Shown here: in pieces, positions 33,899 through 42,601 of the stretch | Numbering within the stretch: the stretch's first letter is position 1 | Layout: the number at the start of each line of letters is the position of its first letter | Source: Rarobacter incanus | Lineage (GTDB): Bacteria > Actinomycetota > Actinomycetes > Actinomycetales > Cellulomonadaceae | Direction: 5' to 3' | NCBI RefSeq assembly: GCF_006715765.1 | Contig: NZ_VFNV01000001.1 | Coordinates: forward strand, 372,001-436,000 | DNA: 64,000 nucleotides | Position numbers and translations under genes: made by a program | The notes under the pieces: model-generated | The model's input: only the letters and a program-made list of their open reading frames with translations | Database searches by the model: none | Told to the model about the DNA's origin: nothing

Positions 33899-34148
33899 CC
33901 ACAAACGCGCGACGGTCAGCGCGACGCTTCGCAGCAGCATCACCCTTCACACCCTTGGCTGTCTTCGCCGTCTTGCGGGCACGATTCGACTCGTCCAGCC
34001 CTACCAGCACGTCCACCCGCGCCGCGACATCACGCCCACCATGACGACGCACAGCCGCCAACATGCCACGCTGCCGCCCACTCAACGCCGTTCCCGACTT
34101 CGCGACGTTCTCCAACGCGATCAGGCTTCCCTCAAGGTTCTTGTCCAT
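33888..34148 (-). CDS. Small basic hypothetical protein
   Basis: 86 residues, strongly basic (RKTAKTAKGVKGDAAAKRRA near the end), with an N-terminal helical part (NLEGSLIALENVAKSGTAL). Basic small proteins of this type in mobile elements often bind DNA, but no motif proves it. Starts 33 bp after the replication-type gene; ends within the next gene, so it belongs to the operon. Confidence 0.55.
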   Translation of the reverse strand: MDKNLEGSLIALENVAKSGTALSGRQRGMLAAVRRHGGRDVAARVDVLVGLDESNRARKTAKTAKGVKGDAAAKRRADRRAFVDGE

Positions 34149-34181
34149 GTCTCCTCTTCCAGTCGTTTCTTCCAGTTGTTG

Positions 34182-34823
34182 TTATCTCGGGTCTTCAATG
34201 CCGAATGTTGTCGGTGAGACGCCTTCATCGATGTCTCCGAGCAGACCTCCGAATGCCTTCTGCCAGTCCCGCCGTCGTTCACCATCATTGAGCCGGTGGA
34301 AGTCCTCGATGAGTGTCCTCAGATCGTCGTCATCCATGCCCATATCTCGGGCACGCCTCTGGTTGGTCAGATTTGGCTTCCACGTGGCCGGTAATGGCGT
34401 TGGTCCGTCGTCGGTCGCCGTGCTGGTGACCGAGATAGAGACTTCGTGATTCCCTTTGTGGTTCCTGTAGTGGTTCTGTTCCGTCTCCCGTACCGGTACC
34501 GTTCCGTCTCCCGTACTAGTACCGTTCCGTCTCCCGTACTGGTTAGGGATCACAAGCCGGTAACGTACTGACAGACATCGATGCCCGGCCTTGCCATCCG
34601 GGATAAGCCAGCCCTTCCCCTTCAGACCTCGAATGGCCCGGTTTGCGGCATCTCGCGACAGTCCTGTTATCCGGATGAGTTCACTGGTCGCAACCCACGA
34701 ATGCGGCCACGACTGCCCGCCGTATTTGCCGAACGCGAAACTAACTAACTTCTCCAGTGGCGTTAGGTCATCGGACTCCCACACTGCGTCTGTCCACTGT
34801 TGGCGCGCGGTAGCCGTGGTCAC
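34182..34823 (-). CDS. HTH replication-type protein of the compact element
   Basis: 213 residues from GTG 34823, which overlaps the upstream stop as GTGA. An N-terminal winged HTH (LTPLEKLVSFAFGKYG; ATSELIRITGLSRDAANRAI, then RGLKGKGWLIPDG) matches the front domain of phage and ICE replication initiators. A Thr-rich linker holds repeats of TVPV/TGDGT, and the C-terminal helical domain (LRTLIEDFHRLNDGERRRDW) resembles DnaT/DnaD-like tails. Likely loads helicase or recognises the element's origin. The DNA encoding the linker contains three near copies of CCGTCTCCCGTAC (34484-34542), a possible origin iteron set. Confidence 0.6.
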   Translation of the reverse strand: MTTATARQQWTDAVWESDDLTPLEKLVSFAFGKYGGQSWPHSWVATSELIRITGLSRDAANRAIRGLKGKGWLIPDGKAGHRCLSVRYRLVIPNQYGRRNGTSTGDGTVPVRETEQNHYRNHKGNHEVSISVTSTATDDGPTPLPATWKPNLTNQRRARDMGMDDDDLRTLIEDFHRLNDGERRRDWQKAFGGLLGDIDEGVSPTTFGIEDPR

Positions 34824-34972
34824 TGCCCGTCCTCCTCGTCGTCCACAATCGTCACGACGTCATCGGAGTCAGCCCGACGCGCAAGGACATTCGCCACAAG
34901 GAGTTCATCAGAAGTCGTTCGCGGATCACGCTTCACCGAACGCAACCACGCCCGACGATCACGCCGATTCAT
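34820..34972 (-). CDS. 50-residue protein, overlapping both neighbours
   Basis: ATG 34972 overlaps the upstream stop (ATGA) and its TGA overlaps the GTG of the replication gene (GTGA). The product begins MNRRDRRAWLRSVKRDPRT and ends acidic (DDVVTIVDDEEDGQ). The exact stop-start overlaps on both sides are strong support for a translated gene despite its size. No family recognised. Confidence 0.6.
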   Translation of the reverse strand: MNRRDRRAWLRSVKRDPRTTSDELLVANVLARRADSDDVVTIVDDEEDGQ

Positions 34973-35124
34973 GGCGTCCACCCCCGCCAACCACGCGCGG
35001 CACTACCCTGCACCGACAGAACTGCGGACCTGTCATCGATGATCTCCCGTGGCGGATCCTCATCGGGGACCATGCTGCCCGCAACCAGTCCATCGGTTGC
35101 CGGAAATGCATCAGGGTCAGCCAT
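34969..35124 (-). CDS. 51-residue acidic protein, overlapping both neighbours
   Basis: ATG 35124 lies within the last codons of the excisionase gene, and the TGA at 34969 overlaps the next start as ATGA. The product begins MADPDAFPATDGLVAGSM and is rich in Asp/Glu/Pro (VPDEDPPREIIDD). No motif. It belongs to the chain of coupled small genes. Confidence 0.5.
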   Translation of the reverse strand: MADPDAFPATDGLVAGSMVPDEDPPREIIDDRSAVLSVQGSAARGWRGWTP

Positions 35125-35323
35125 CTTGAACCCCAAGCAACCGCAGCAGCGCCGGTACAGGAACACGACGCTGCCTGCCCAGGCGGATCGTTGGGATCTC
35201 TCCCTTGTCAGCACAGACATACGCCGTTGGACGGCTCACTCCAAGCATGCGCCCGGCTTCCTCTATGGAGATCGTTGCCCGACCTCTAAGTTCTTCCACG
35301 CTCGCCCTCGTCAGATTACTCAT
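35117..35323 (-). CDS. xis: Excisionase-like HTH protein
   Basis: 68 residues from ATG 35323. A MerR-like winged helix of the HTH_17/AlpA-excisionase class: TISIEEAGRMLGVSRPTAY, then VCADKGEIPTIRLGRQRRV. Such proteins direct excision or repress early genes of integrated elements. It is the first gene of the leftward operon and is divergent from the regulator-integrase pair, with a 46-bp intergenic region holding an inverted repeat. Confidence 0.75.
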   Translation of the reverse strand: MSNLTRASVEELRGRATISIEEAGRMLGVSRPTAYVCADKGEIPTIRLGRQRRVPVPALLRLLGVQDG

Positions 35324-35334
35324 GCATCCATTGT

Positions 35335-35361
35335 TGTACCTGTTACTCAGCAATAGGTACA
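35335..35361. promoter_or_regulatory. Inverted repeat in the divergent control region
   Basis: TGTACCT (35335-35341) and AGGTACA (35355-35361) are perfect inverted 7-mers 13 bp apart, between the starts of xis (35323, minus) and the regulator (35370, plus). Neither start has a good ribosome site, so transcripts may be leaderless and this site may govern both directions. Confidence 0.6.
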
Positions 35362-35369
35362 CTGAACGA

Positions 35370-35972
35370 ATGGCAGATAGGAACAACACACCTGAGAACA
35401 GTTCAGAACAGGAAGACTGGCCCCTGATTCCGATAGACGAAGACGGCGGCGAAGCCCCTCCCAGCGCCGACACCGAATTGGCCTTGCGCGTGGAATGGAC
35501 GCTTACACATGGCCAGTTGAAGCCCTCGTCAATCACACTCGTCAACACGCGCGGTGGCGCGGTCACACCTGAGCAGTGGAGGCACATCAAAATCGGCGAA
35601 TTAGTTCAAGCATCGCGATACCTCCTCGCGGCTGCCGGTCACCTGTGGCAACTATCAACCGATGATGCAACAGCACACCTGCACGCGAAGCAACTCATCG
35701 ACCTAGCAGAGCCCAAATCGACGTCTCGTAGCGGATACCCAGATGCTCACTATCGCGAAGTAGCCGAGATCTATTCAGGAGCCGCAAGAACGCAGGACAC
35801 ACAGCCCGTCAAAGCAGTGCGCCGTGAGATGCGTCAACGCTACCCAAACCTCTATTCACAACTGAAGGAGACGACTGTGAAGGGATGGATCAGAACAGCA
35901 AAGGCAAAGGGCTACATCGCTCAAACTGCGCGACAACAGCGCGCAAATGACACGAAAGGTACACAGCAATGA
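35370..35972 (+). CDS. Putative regulator with C-terminal HTH-like region
   Basis: 200 residues from ATG 35370; an upstream open stretch back to 35205 overlaps xis and is rejected. The N-terminus is acidic, the middle shows VTPEQWRHIKIGELVQASRY and the C-terminus carries HYREVAEIYSGAAR and PVKAVRREMRQRYP followed by TVKGWIRTAKAKGY. The C-terminal arrangement recurs in proteins of actinobacterial integrated elements and is probably DNA binding. Its stop overlaps the integrase start (ATGA), so both are one unit; it may be the element's repressor. Confidence 0.6.
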   Translation: MADRNNTPENSSEQEDWPLIPIDEDGGEAPPSADTELALRVEWTLTHGQLKPSSITLVNTRGGAVTPEQWRHIKIGELVQASRYLLAAAGHLWQLSTDDATAHLHAKQLIDLAEPKSTSRSGYPDAHYREVAEIYSGAARTQDTQPVKAVRREMRQRYPNLYSQLKETTVKGWIRTAKAKGYIAQTARQQRANDTKGTQQ

Positions 35973-37147
35973 GAATCACCAAGCCGAAGCCCGGCGAACC
36001 TATCAAGATCATCGAGACCAAGACGAAGGGCGTCCGCTACCGTGCCGTGGTGGATGTCGGAGTTGGACCAGACGGGAAACGCCGTCAAGATATGACCACA
36101 CATGACAGCCTCACAGCAGCCCGTCACTGGATCACCGAGACGCGCGCAGCAGTCAAGGACGGCACGTACCTAACGAAGGACCGCACGACGTTCGATAGTC
36201 TCTGTAATCGCTGGCTGGACTCCCGCCGTGACATCCGGGAAGTAACCCGCGTGGGCTACACAGACGTCCTGAAGGCAGCACGCGTTCGGCTCGGGAAGCG
36301 AAAGGCTCAGGACATCACCCGGAGCGACATCGAATCGTTCGTGACCTGGCTTCAGACCGAAGGTGGGCAGCGCGGCACCGGAGTCTCCAGGCGGACCGTC
36401 GTCTTCACGCTCGGGGCCGTTCGGCAGGTACTCGCCTACGCGGTCACTGAAGGACTCCTACGGGCGAACCCTGCCGAATCGGTGAAGGCACCGCGTAAAC
36501 AGCACGGAGACAGCCACAGCACCGCCGTATGGGCCATAAGCGACCTCGCACAGTTCCGGGCGACGGCAGACAGCCACGAGTGGGCAGCGGGCTGGCGGCT
36601 GTCACTGTGCGGGCTTCGACGCTCTGAAGTGCTCGGCCTGACATGGGACGCCATCGACCTGGCCGCTGGAACGGTGGAGATCCGTGCCGGACGCGTGCTT
36701 CTCGACGGACACAGGACCGCTATCGACGCCCCGAAGTCATCAGCGTCATGGCGGACGGTCAACGCCGAAGCCATCCACCCTGGCACGGTTGCACTTCTCC
36801 GCCAGATGAAGGCGCGCCAGGCTGCCGACAAACTGAAGGCCGGTAGAGCATATACAGACAGCGGTCTGGTGCTCGTGGACGCACTCGGCAGCGGCATCCG
36901 TCCGGAGCGCTACTCTGACGAGTTCCGGAGACTGTGCGACGAAGCCGACGTTCCAACCGTCAGGCTTCACGAAGTACGCCACACCATCGCGCTGGCACTT
37001 CACCGCGCAGGCCAGGCACCCGCAGACGTCGCCAGCCTTCTAGGCCACTCCGTCTCCACTCACCTGGCGTTCTACGTGCCATCGACCAAGACAGGTGCAC
37101 AGTCAGCAGCCCAAGCGCTCGGCAGCGCACTCTCAGCGGCAGGGTAA
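35969..37147 (+). CDS. int: Tyrosine recombinase (integrase) of the compact element
   Basis: 392 residues, full length. N-terminal arm-binding domain (KGVRYRAVVDVGVGPDGKRR), a SAM-like core-binding domain (TFDSLCNRWLDSRRDIREV), and a catalytic domain with Arg in CGLRRSEVLGL, HEVRHT, LLGHSVSTHLAFYV with the nucleophile Tyr. It ends 108 bp from the right attachment site inside tRNA-Pro, the usual spot for a tRNA-targeting integrase. ATG 35969 overlaps the upstream stop. A bidirectional terminator follows. Confidence 0.92.
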   Translation: MRITKPKPGEPIKIIETKTKGVRYRAVVDVGVGPDGKRRQDMTTHDSLTAARHWITETRAAVKDGTYLTKDRTTFDSLCNRWLDSRRDIREVTRVGYTDVLKAARVRLGKRKAQDITRSDIESFVTWLQTEGGQRGTGVSRRTVVFTLGAVRQVLAYAVTEGLLRANPAESVKAPRKQHGDSHSTAVWAISDLAQFRATADSHEWAAGWRLSLCGLRRSEVLGLTWDAIDLAAGTVEIRAGRVLLDGHRTAIDAPKSSASWRTVNAEAIHPGTVALLRQMKARQAADKLKAGRAYTDSGLVLVDALGSGIRPERYSDEFRRLCDEADVPTVRLHEVRHTIALALHRAGQAPADVASLLGHSVSTHLAFYVPSTKTGAQSAAQALGSALSAAG

Positions 37148-37184
37148 GCACCTTCACGAGTGCACGATGTGAGAATTCCGTGAG

Positions 37185-37223
37185 AAAAAGTCCCGAACAA
37201 GATCTAGTTGCTCGGGACTTTTT
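37185..37223 (+). terminator. Bidirectional terminator after int
   Basis: GTCCCGA...TCGGGAC forms a 7-bp stem (longer with one mismatch) flanked by five A residues on the left and five T residues on the right, so it can stop transcripts from both sides. It insulates int from tRNA-Pro transcription. Confidence 0.85.
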
Positions 37224-37255
37224 CGTATTTTCGCAGGTCAGAGACCTACTTTTTT

Positions 37256-37330
<75 letters not shown>

Positions 37331-37483
37331 ATGCCGCCGAGGCGGCAAGCCCTCCAACAATCCCGACCGGGACCGTTTGGCGAGCCTTGAAGATGTTACC
37401 CCACTTTTGCCCCGAACTGGGAATCGCACTTCGGAGCGTCCCCCACAGCCAAGGCCGAATGCGGACAAACTCGCCCCGCACAG

Positions 37484-39061
37484 CTACTTCCGCTTGCGGC
37501 GCTCGCGGACGCGCACCGAGATTTCGATGGGCGTCCCCTCGAACCCGAACGTCTCGCGCAGGCGCCGCTCGATGAACCGGCGATACTGCGGGTCCAGGAA
37601 CCCTGACGCGAAGATCACGAACCGCGGCGGGCACGCCGACGCCTGCGTGGCGAACAGGATCCGCGGTTGTTTGCCGCCGCGAACCGGGTGCGGGTGGGCG
37701 GCGACCAGTTCACCCAAGAACGAGTTCAGCCTCCCCGTTGGGATACGCCGCTGCCACGATTCCAGGGCGGTTTCAAGGGCAGGCACCAGCTTGTCGGCGT
37801 GCCATCCCGTCTTGGCGGAAAGGTTGACGCGGCGCGCCCAGCGGACCTGGACCAGATCCTTGTCGATTTCGCGCTCCAGGTAGGGGCGCCGGTCCTCGTC
37901 CATCAGGTCCCACTTGTTGTACGCGATAACCAGCGCGCGCCCGGCGTCGATGACCTGCTGCACGACGCGGATGTCCTGCTCGGTCATGGGCACGGATGCA
38001 TCAACCAACACGACCGCCACTTCGGCGCGTTCGATCGCGGTTTGCGTGCGCAGGGAGGCGTAAAAGTCGGCCCCGCGGGTCTGGTGCACCCGGCGGCGGA
38101 TCCCCGCGGTGTCTACGAACAGCCACGGTTCGCCGCGCAGTTCGATGATTTCGTCGACGGGGTCGCGGGTGGTCCCGGCCGTTTCATCGACGACGACACG
38201 GTTTTCCCCGGCGACCTTGTTTAGCAGCGATGACTTGCCGACGTTGGGGCGTCCGACTAGTGCGACGCGGCGCGGCCCGTCGGGCCGCGCGATGGCGTGC
38301 GCAGATTTGGTGGGCAGCACGGCCATGGCGGCGTCCAGCAGATCGCCGATACCGCGACCGTGCAGGGCGGATACGCCCACGGGTTCACCCAGGCCCAGTC
38401 CCCATAGGGCGGCGGCGTCGGCCTCCAGGCCGGGGCCGTCGACCTTGTTCGCCGCCAAGATGATGGGCTTTCCGGATCGCCGCAGCAGCCGCACGACCTG
38501 CTCGTCCGTGTCGGTTTGCCCGACGGACGAGTCAACGACGAAGATCACCGCGTCGGCCTGGTCGATGGCGACCTCGGCCTGTTCGGCAACCTTCGCGTCC
38601 ATGCCTGCCACGTCCACCTCCCACCCGCCGGTGTCGACCAGCGTGAAGCGTCGCCCGGCCCATTCGGCCGGGTATGAAACGCGGTCGCGGGTCACCCCGG
38701 GCTTGTCTTCGACAACGGCCTCGCGGCGCCCGATGATCCGGTTGACCAGCGTCGACTTGCCCACGTTGGGGCGGCCAATGATGGCCAGCACGGGAAGCGC
38801 CTCAAGGGCCGGGCGGTCCAGGTCGTCGTATTCGCCCGCCAGCAGCCCCAGGTCCTCGTCGTCGAGTTCATAGTCGGCCAGCCCGGCGCGCAGCGCCTCT
38901 TCGCGGGCCGCGTCGTCCGCGCTCTGCCCGAAAGCATCTGCGGCTAGGGAGCCGTCGGGTCCGGCCGACACCGCGCCGGCAGCAGGGTCGTCCGCGGGCG
39001 CCTCCACGTTGCTGGGGGCGGCGGTGGCCTCGTCGAAATTGGGCGAATTGCTCGGTGTCAT
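37484..39061 (-). CDS. der: Ribosome biogenesis GTPase Der (EngA)
   Basis: 525 residues. Two GTPase domains in tandem: [12 protein letters not shown] and DTGGWE for the first, [20 protein letters not shown] and NKWD for the second, then the C-terminal KH-like domain ending in basic residues (VRERRKRK). An acidic, disordered 80-residue N-terminal extension is typical of actinobacterial Der. It acts in 50S subunit assembly. Last gene of the xerD-to-der block; about 150 bp before the tRNA-Pro gene. Confidence 0.96.
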   Translation of the reverse strand: MTPSNSPNFDEATAAPSNVEAPADDPAAGAVSAGPDGSLAADAFGQSADDAAREEALRAGLADYELDDEDLGLLAGEYDDLDRPALEALPVLAIIGRPNVGKSTLVNRIIGRREAVVEDKPGVTRDRVSYPAEWAGRRFTLVDTGGWEVDVAGMDAKVAEQAEVAIDQADAVIFVVDSSVGQTDTDEQVVRLLRRSGKPIILAANKVDGPGLEADAAALWGLGLGEPVGVSALHGRGIGDLLDAAMAVLPTKSAHAIARPDGPRRVALVGRPNVGKSSLLNKVAGENRVVVDETAGTTRDPVDEIIELRGEPWLFVDTAGIRRRVHQTRGADFYASLRTQTAIERAEVAVVLVDASVPMTEQDIRVVQQVIDAGRALVIAYNKWDLMDEDRRPYLEREIDKDLVQVRWARRVNLSAKTGWHADKLVPALETALESWQRRIPTGRLNSFLGELVAAHPHPVRGGKQPRILFATQASACPPRFVIFASGFLDPQYRRFIERRLRETFGFEGTPIEISVRVRERRKRK

Positions 39062-39081
39062 GCCCCTATTGTCGCAGTGTT

Positions 39082-39744
39082 CTACACCGATTCGATGCCA
39101 GGCACCACGACGCCGTGCTTTTCGCGTGCGCGCGCCACCGCGTCCGCCAGGCGTTCACGCAGTTCCGCATTGCCCCGCGCCAACGCGATCTTGCCGGATT
39201 CCCCGGGCTTCTTGGTCACGGTAAACGGCTGCCCGAACTCGACGACTAGCCGGCGGCGCGGCCGGGGAACCTTGGAGACGGATTCGCCTTCGTGCCGCGT
39301 GCCGAGGATCGCCGTGGGCACGATCGGGGCGCCGGTGACCATGGCGAGCCAGGTGGCGCCGCCGTGCACGTCGTCGACCTGCCCCAAACCGCGCGATCCT
39401 TCGGGGAAGATGCCAACCCCAGCGCCGCGTCGCAGCAACGACCGCGCGACGAGCAGAGATTCCTTGCCGTTGCCGCGATCGACGGGAATTTGCCCGGATG
39501 CACGCAGCACGGCGCCCAGCGGCCCAGAGAACATCTCTTGCTTGACAAGGATGTTGAGCGGGCGCGGGCTAACCCCCGCCAGGACTGGTCCGTCGATGAC
39601 GCCCGTGTGGTTGCCGGCGACGATCACCGGGCCGGACGGCGGCACCAGATCGCGCCCTATGACCGTCGTGTTCCACACGCCGTGCGCCAGGAACCACCCC
39701 ACGGCCCGCGACCACGCGGGAACCTTGCCGGGTTCGGCGGCCAT
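39082..39744 (-). CDS. plsC: 1-acylglycerol-3-phosphate acyltransferase family protein
   Basis: 220 residues. The PlsC motifs are seen: [10 protein letters not shown] (NHxxxxD form), and the EGSRG motif in [10 protein letters not shown]. It adds the second acyl chain to phosphatidic acid precursor or acylates related lipids. Starts where cmk ends (1-bp overlap of stop and start) and ends 20 bp before der, so it is cotranscribed. The exact acyl acceptor is unknown. Confidence 0.9.
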   Translation of the reverse strand: MAAEPGKVPAWSRAVGWFLAHGVWNTTVIGRDLVPPSGPVIVAGNHTGVIDGPVLAGVSPRPLNILVKQEMFSGPLGAVLRASGQIPVDRGNGKESLLVARSLLRRGAGVGIFPEGSRGLGQVDDVHGGATWLAMVTGAPIVPTAILGTRHEGESVSKVPRPRRRLVVEFGQPFTVTKKPGESGKIALARGNAELRERLADAVARAREKHGVVVPGIESV

Positions 39745-40490
39745 TACGGGGTGACTGGCCGCGCAGGCGCGTGCTTGGCGACGATCCGGAGCGCGGCGGC
39801 CACGGTCTGATCGAAGTCCAGATCGGACGAGTCCAGCGTCACCACGCCATCGGCCGCCACGGTGAACTGCGTGACGGTTGAATCATCGCGGTCGCGCCGC
39901 ACAACCTGGTCCCGCATGGAATCGACGGCCTCCTTGTTCGCGGTCCCGTTGACCTCGAGGGAACGGCGCGCCAGGCGGGCTTCCTCGGATGCGGTCAGCA
40001 GGATGCGCACGTCTGCGTCGGGCGCAACGACGGTGGTGATGTCCCGTCCCTCGGCGACGATCCCCCGGCCGGCCGAAAACCCGCCCGTGGCGCGTTCCTG
40101 GTCGATGATGGCCCGCTGGCGCGCGCGCAATTCGCCGCGCACGTCGAGATTGGTGGCCACCTTGGACACGTTCGTGGTGACATCCGCGCTGCGAATCGCG
40201 TCGGCCACGTCGATCCCGTCCAGTTCCACCCCCGGGCTCACGGGGTCCAGCACCTGGACCAGCGGCATGTCCTTAACTGCGCGGGCGACGGCCACCTGGT
40301 CATCCAGCGCGATCCCCCGCCCCATGACCCACAGGGTTGCAGCACGATACATGGCGCCGGTGTCGAGGTAGGCAAGCCCCAGGGAACGCGCCACGGCCTT
40401 CGACACGGATGATTTACCGGACCCGGATGGACCATCAATGGCAATCGACAGTGGGTGGACCAGGGAGAGGTCGGTCGCAGCGTCGGTCAC
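39744..40490 (-). CDS. cmk: Cytidylate kinase
   Basis: 248 residues from GTG 40490 (VTDAATDLSLVHPLSIAIDG); the open frame to 40631 lies inside aroH and is not family-like. P-loop GPSGSGKSSVSK, CMP-binding block YLDTGAMYRAATLWV, and GRDITTVVAPDADVRI are all present. It phosphorylates CMP/dCMP. The start overlaps the aroH stop as GTGA. Confidence 0.95.
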   Translation of the reverse strand: MTDAATDLSLVHPLSIAIDGPSGSGKSSVSKAVARSLGLAYLDTGAMYRAATLWVMGRGIALDDQVAVARAVKDMPLVQVLDPVSPGVELDGIDVADAIRSADVTTNVSKVATNLDVRGELRARQRAIIDQERATGGFSAGRGIVAEGRDITTVVAPDADVRILLTASEEARLARRSLEVNGTANKEAVDSMRDQVVRRDRDDSTVTQFTVAADGVVTLDSSDLDFDQTVAAALRIVAKHAPARPVTP

Positions 40491-40849
40491 TGTGCTATGT
40501 CCTTTCGCAGCACGGTTGCCCCGTGCAGGTAGATGTGGCGAATCTGGTCGCGCGCGGTGTCGGTGTTGGCGTGCATCATCAGGCGCACGACGCGTGGCAG
40601 CGCGTGCGGGACAGCTATTTCGACGGCGCACATCAGGGGCACCGAGCCCATTCCCATGTCGCGCGCGGCAGCGGCCGGGAAATCGGCGACTAGGTCCGGG
40701 GTCGCCGTGAATATGACGGAGATGAGGTCGTCGGTGCTCAAACCATTCGCGTCAAGAACCGCACCCACCAGTTCCTTTGTCCGCTGCGCCATGTGGTCGC
40801 GTTCGTCGATGTCCAACTGCGTGGCGCCGCGGATCGCCCTGACTGCCAT
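40487..40849 (-). CDS. aroH: Chorismate mutase, AroH type
   Basis: 120 residues, the Bacillus-like trimeric AroH class: VRAIRGATQLDIDERDHM at the start, ISVIFTATPDLVADFPA and the C-terminal RHIYLHGA. It converts chorismate to prephenate for Phe/Tyr synthesis. In several actinobacteria a prephenate dehydrogenase gene sits between aroH and cmk; here none does. Confidence 0.92.
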   Translation of the reverse strand: MAVRAIRGATQLDIDERDHMAQRTKELVGAVLDANGLSTDDLISVIFTATPDLVADFPAAAARDMGMGSVPLMCAVEIAVPHALPRVVRLMMHANTDTARDQIRHIYLHGATVLRKDIAQ

Positions 40850-40913
40850 GTCTAACCCGTCCTTTACCTGTTTTCATCGTCGCCGGTAGCCCCGCGCCAC
40901 CGCCGTACCCGCC

Positions 40914-41768
40914 CTACAGCCCGACGAGGCTAAGGAGCTGGCCAACCTCCGTGTTCGAGAGCACGCGCGTGCTGCCCGGCCGGATTGTGTCAAGCCTAAT
41001 GGGGCCGAACTGCGTGCGGACAAGACGATTGACCGGGAAGCCGACGGCGGCGAACATGCGCCGCACGATGCGGTTGTGGCCCGAGTGCAGCGTGACCTCG
41101 ACCTGCGAGTCCGTGCCGTTGTAGTCGATGAACCGGTACGAGTCGAGCTTTGTCACGCCGTCTTCCAATTCCACCCCGGCAAGCAGGCGCTTCGCGGCCC
41201 CCTGCGGGATGCGCCCCTCCACCTGCACCAGATAGCGCTTGGTTACCTCATAGGAAGGGTGCGTGAGGCGGTGCGCCATTTCGCCGTCGTTTGTCAGCAG
41301 CAGCACGCCCTCGGAGTCGGTGTCCAGGCGTCCGACGTGGAAGAACCGCTCGGAGCGGTTGTAGACGTATTCTGCGACGGTGGGTCGCCCCTCGCTTTCT
41401 TGCAGCTCCATGGTCGTCACGACCCCGGCGGGCTTGTTCAGGACGACGGTCACCTTGGAATCATCGACGTGGATGCGCATCCCGTCAACCTCAATGGCCT
41501 GCGTCTTGGGGTCGACGCGTACCCCCAGCTCCGTGACCTGCTGGCCGTCTACCGACACGCGCCCCTGCGCGATCAGTTCCTCGCAGGCGCGCCGGGATCC
41601 GACGCCCGCCTGGGCCATCACCTTTTGCAGGCGGGTGCCGTCGGCGACGTGCACGTCAACGGCTGGTTGCTTCTTGCCGCCCTGCGCCGCGCGCCCCCGC
41701 TCCGCGGAGGCCTCACGGGTGCGCGGATTGTGTGCTGGCTTGCGGCGTCCGCCGCGAGTGGTACTCAT
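40914..41768 (-). CDS. rluB: Large-subunit rRNA pseudouridine synthase, RluB/RsuA family
   Basis: 284 residues. A basic disordered head is followed by the S4 RNA-binding domain (LQKVMAQAGVGSRRACEELI) and the catalytic domain with the RLDTDSEG motif (VGRLDTDSEGVLLLTND, catalytic Asp) and LHSGHNRIVRRMFA. Expected to modify a uridine in 23S rRNA helix 89/90 region as RluB does. ATG 41768 overlaps the scpB stop. Confidence 0.93.
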   Translation of the reverse strand: MSTTRGGRRKPAHNPRTREASAERGRAAQGGKKQPAVDVHVADGTRLQKVMAQAGVGSRRACEELIAQGRVSVDGQQVTELGVRVDPKTQAIEVDGMRIHVDDSKVTVVLNKPAGVVTTMELQESEGRPTVAEYVYNRSERFFHVGRLDTDSEGVLLLTNDGEMAHRLTHPSYEVTKRYLVQVEGRIPQGAAKRLLAGVELEDGVTKLDSYRFIDYNGTDSQVEVTLHSGHNRIVRRMFAAVGFPVNRLVRTQFGPIRLDTIRPGSTRVLSNTEVGQLLSLVGL

Positions 41769-42370
41769 GATGACTCCTTGATCGCGCTATCGAGCGCGTC
41801 GAATTCGGGTAGGTGCGGGGCGAGCGGGGGTAACTCGTCCAAGGTCGACATACCCATTCTCTCCAAAAAATACGCGGTCGTGCCGTAGAGCAGGGCCCCA
41901 CTACCTTCATCGGATCCCAGCTCCGCGATCAGGCCGCGGGTCGTCAGGGTGCGTACCACCCCATCGACGTTGACCCCGCGGATCGCTGAAATCTGTCCGC
42001 GTGTCACCGGCTGACGGTACGCCACAATCGCCAAAGTTTCCAACGCCGCCTGTGTCAGGCGGGCCGATTGGCCGTCCAGAACGAACTTTGCGACCACGTC
42101 CGCGAAGGGTGCGGCGCTGTAGATCCGCCATCCTCCGGCCACCTCCCGCAGCGCAAATCCGCGCGGGCGCGCGCCGCCCTTGCCCTCGTATTCGGCGGCA
42201 AGGGACGCCAGTTGCGCGGTGACCTGCCCGAGCGGGCGCCGGGTCAGTGCAGCCAATTCGCGTGCGGTTATGGGCTGGTCGACGACCATCAGGATCGCTT
42301 CGAGGGCGGCGGGCAGCCCGCCCGGCAGCCGATCAACATCCATCACCGGCAGCGCATCTTGCTCGTTCAC
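41765..42370 (-). CDS. scpB: Segregation and condensation protein B
   Basis: 201 residues with two winged-helix domains: LEAILMVVDQPITARELAAL, then TLAIVAYRQPVTRGQISAIRG and the C-terminal LLYGTTAYFLERMGM. With ScpA it forms the regulatory part of the SMC condensin. It is separated from scpA by 231 bp with tandem repeats, which is unusual for this pair. Confidence 0.95.
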   Translation of the reverse strand: MNEQDALPVMDVDRLPGGLPAALEAILMVVDQPITARELAALTRRPLGQVTAQLASLAAEYEGKGGARPRGFALREVAGGWRIYSAAPFADVVAKFVLDGQSARLTQAALETLAIVAYRQPVTRGQISAIRGVNVDGVVRTLTTRGLIAELGSDEGSGALLYGTTAYFLERMGMSTLDELPPLAPHLPEFDALDSAIKESS

Positions 42371-42423
42371 GTCCCCACCTCCCCGCTTCCTCCCCCATCA
42401 TTTCCCCCGCCAATCCAGCCGCG

Positions 42424-42537
42424 TGGAACCGCGACCGGCGGACCATCGCTTCCCCACCGCATGGAACCGCGACCGGCGGACCATCGCCTCCCCACCGCGT
42501 GGAACCGCGACCGGCGGACCATCGCCTCCCCACCGCA
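42424..42537. repeat. 38-bp tandem repeat (3 copies) between scpA and scpB
   Basis: Three copies of a 38-bp unit (TGGAACCGCGACCGGCGGAC then CATCGC(C/T)TCCCCACCGC) differ at only two or three bases. They fill half of the otherwise gene-free 231-bp gap between the two condensin genes. Confidence 0.9.
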
Positions 42538-42601
42538 CGACCCATGCGGCCCGAGACAAAACCCGCGGCCCGGCAGCCACCGCGCGCTGCCCGCTGTCCC
42601 A

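Noticed and set aside
40491-40631. Upstream extension of cmk
   Set aside because: Lies entirely within aroH and is Arg/Pro-rich; GTG 40490 overlaps the aroH stop and matches the family start.
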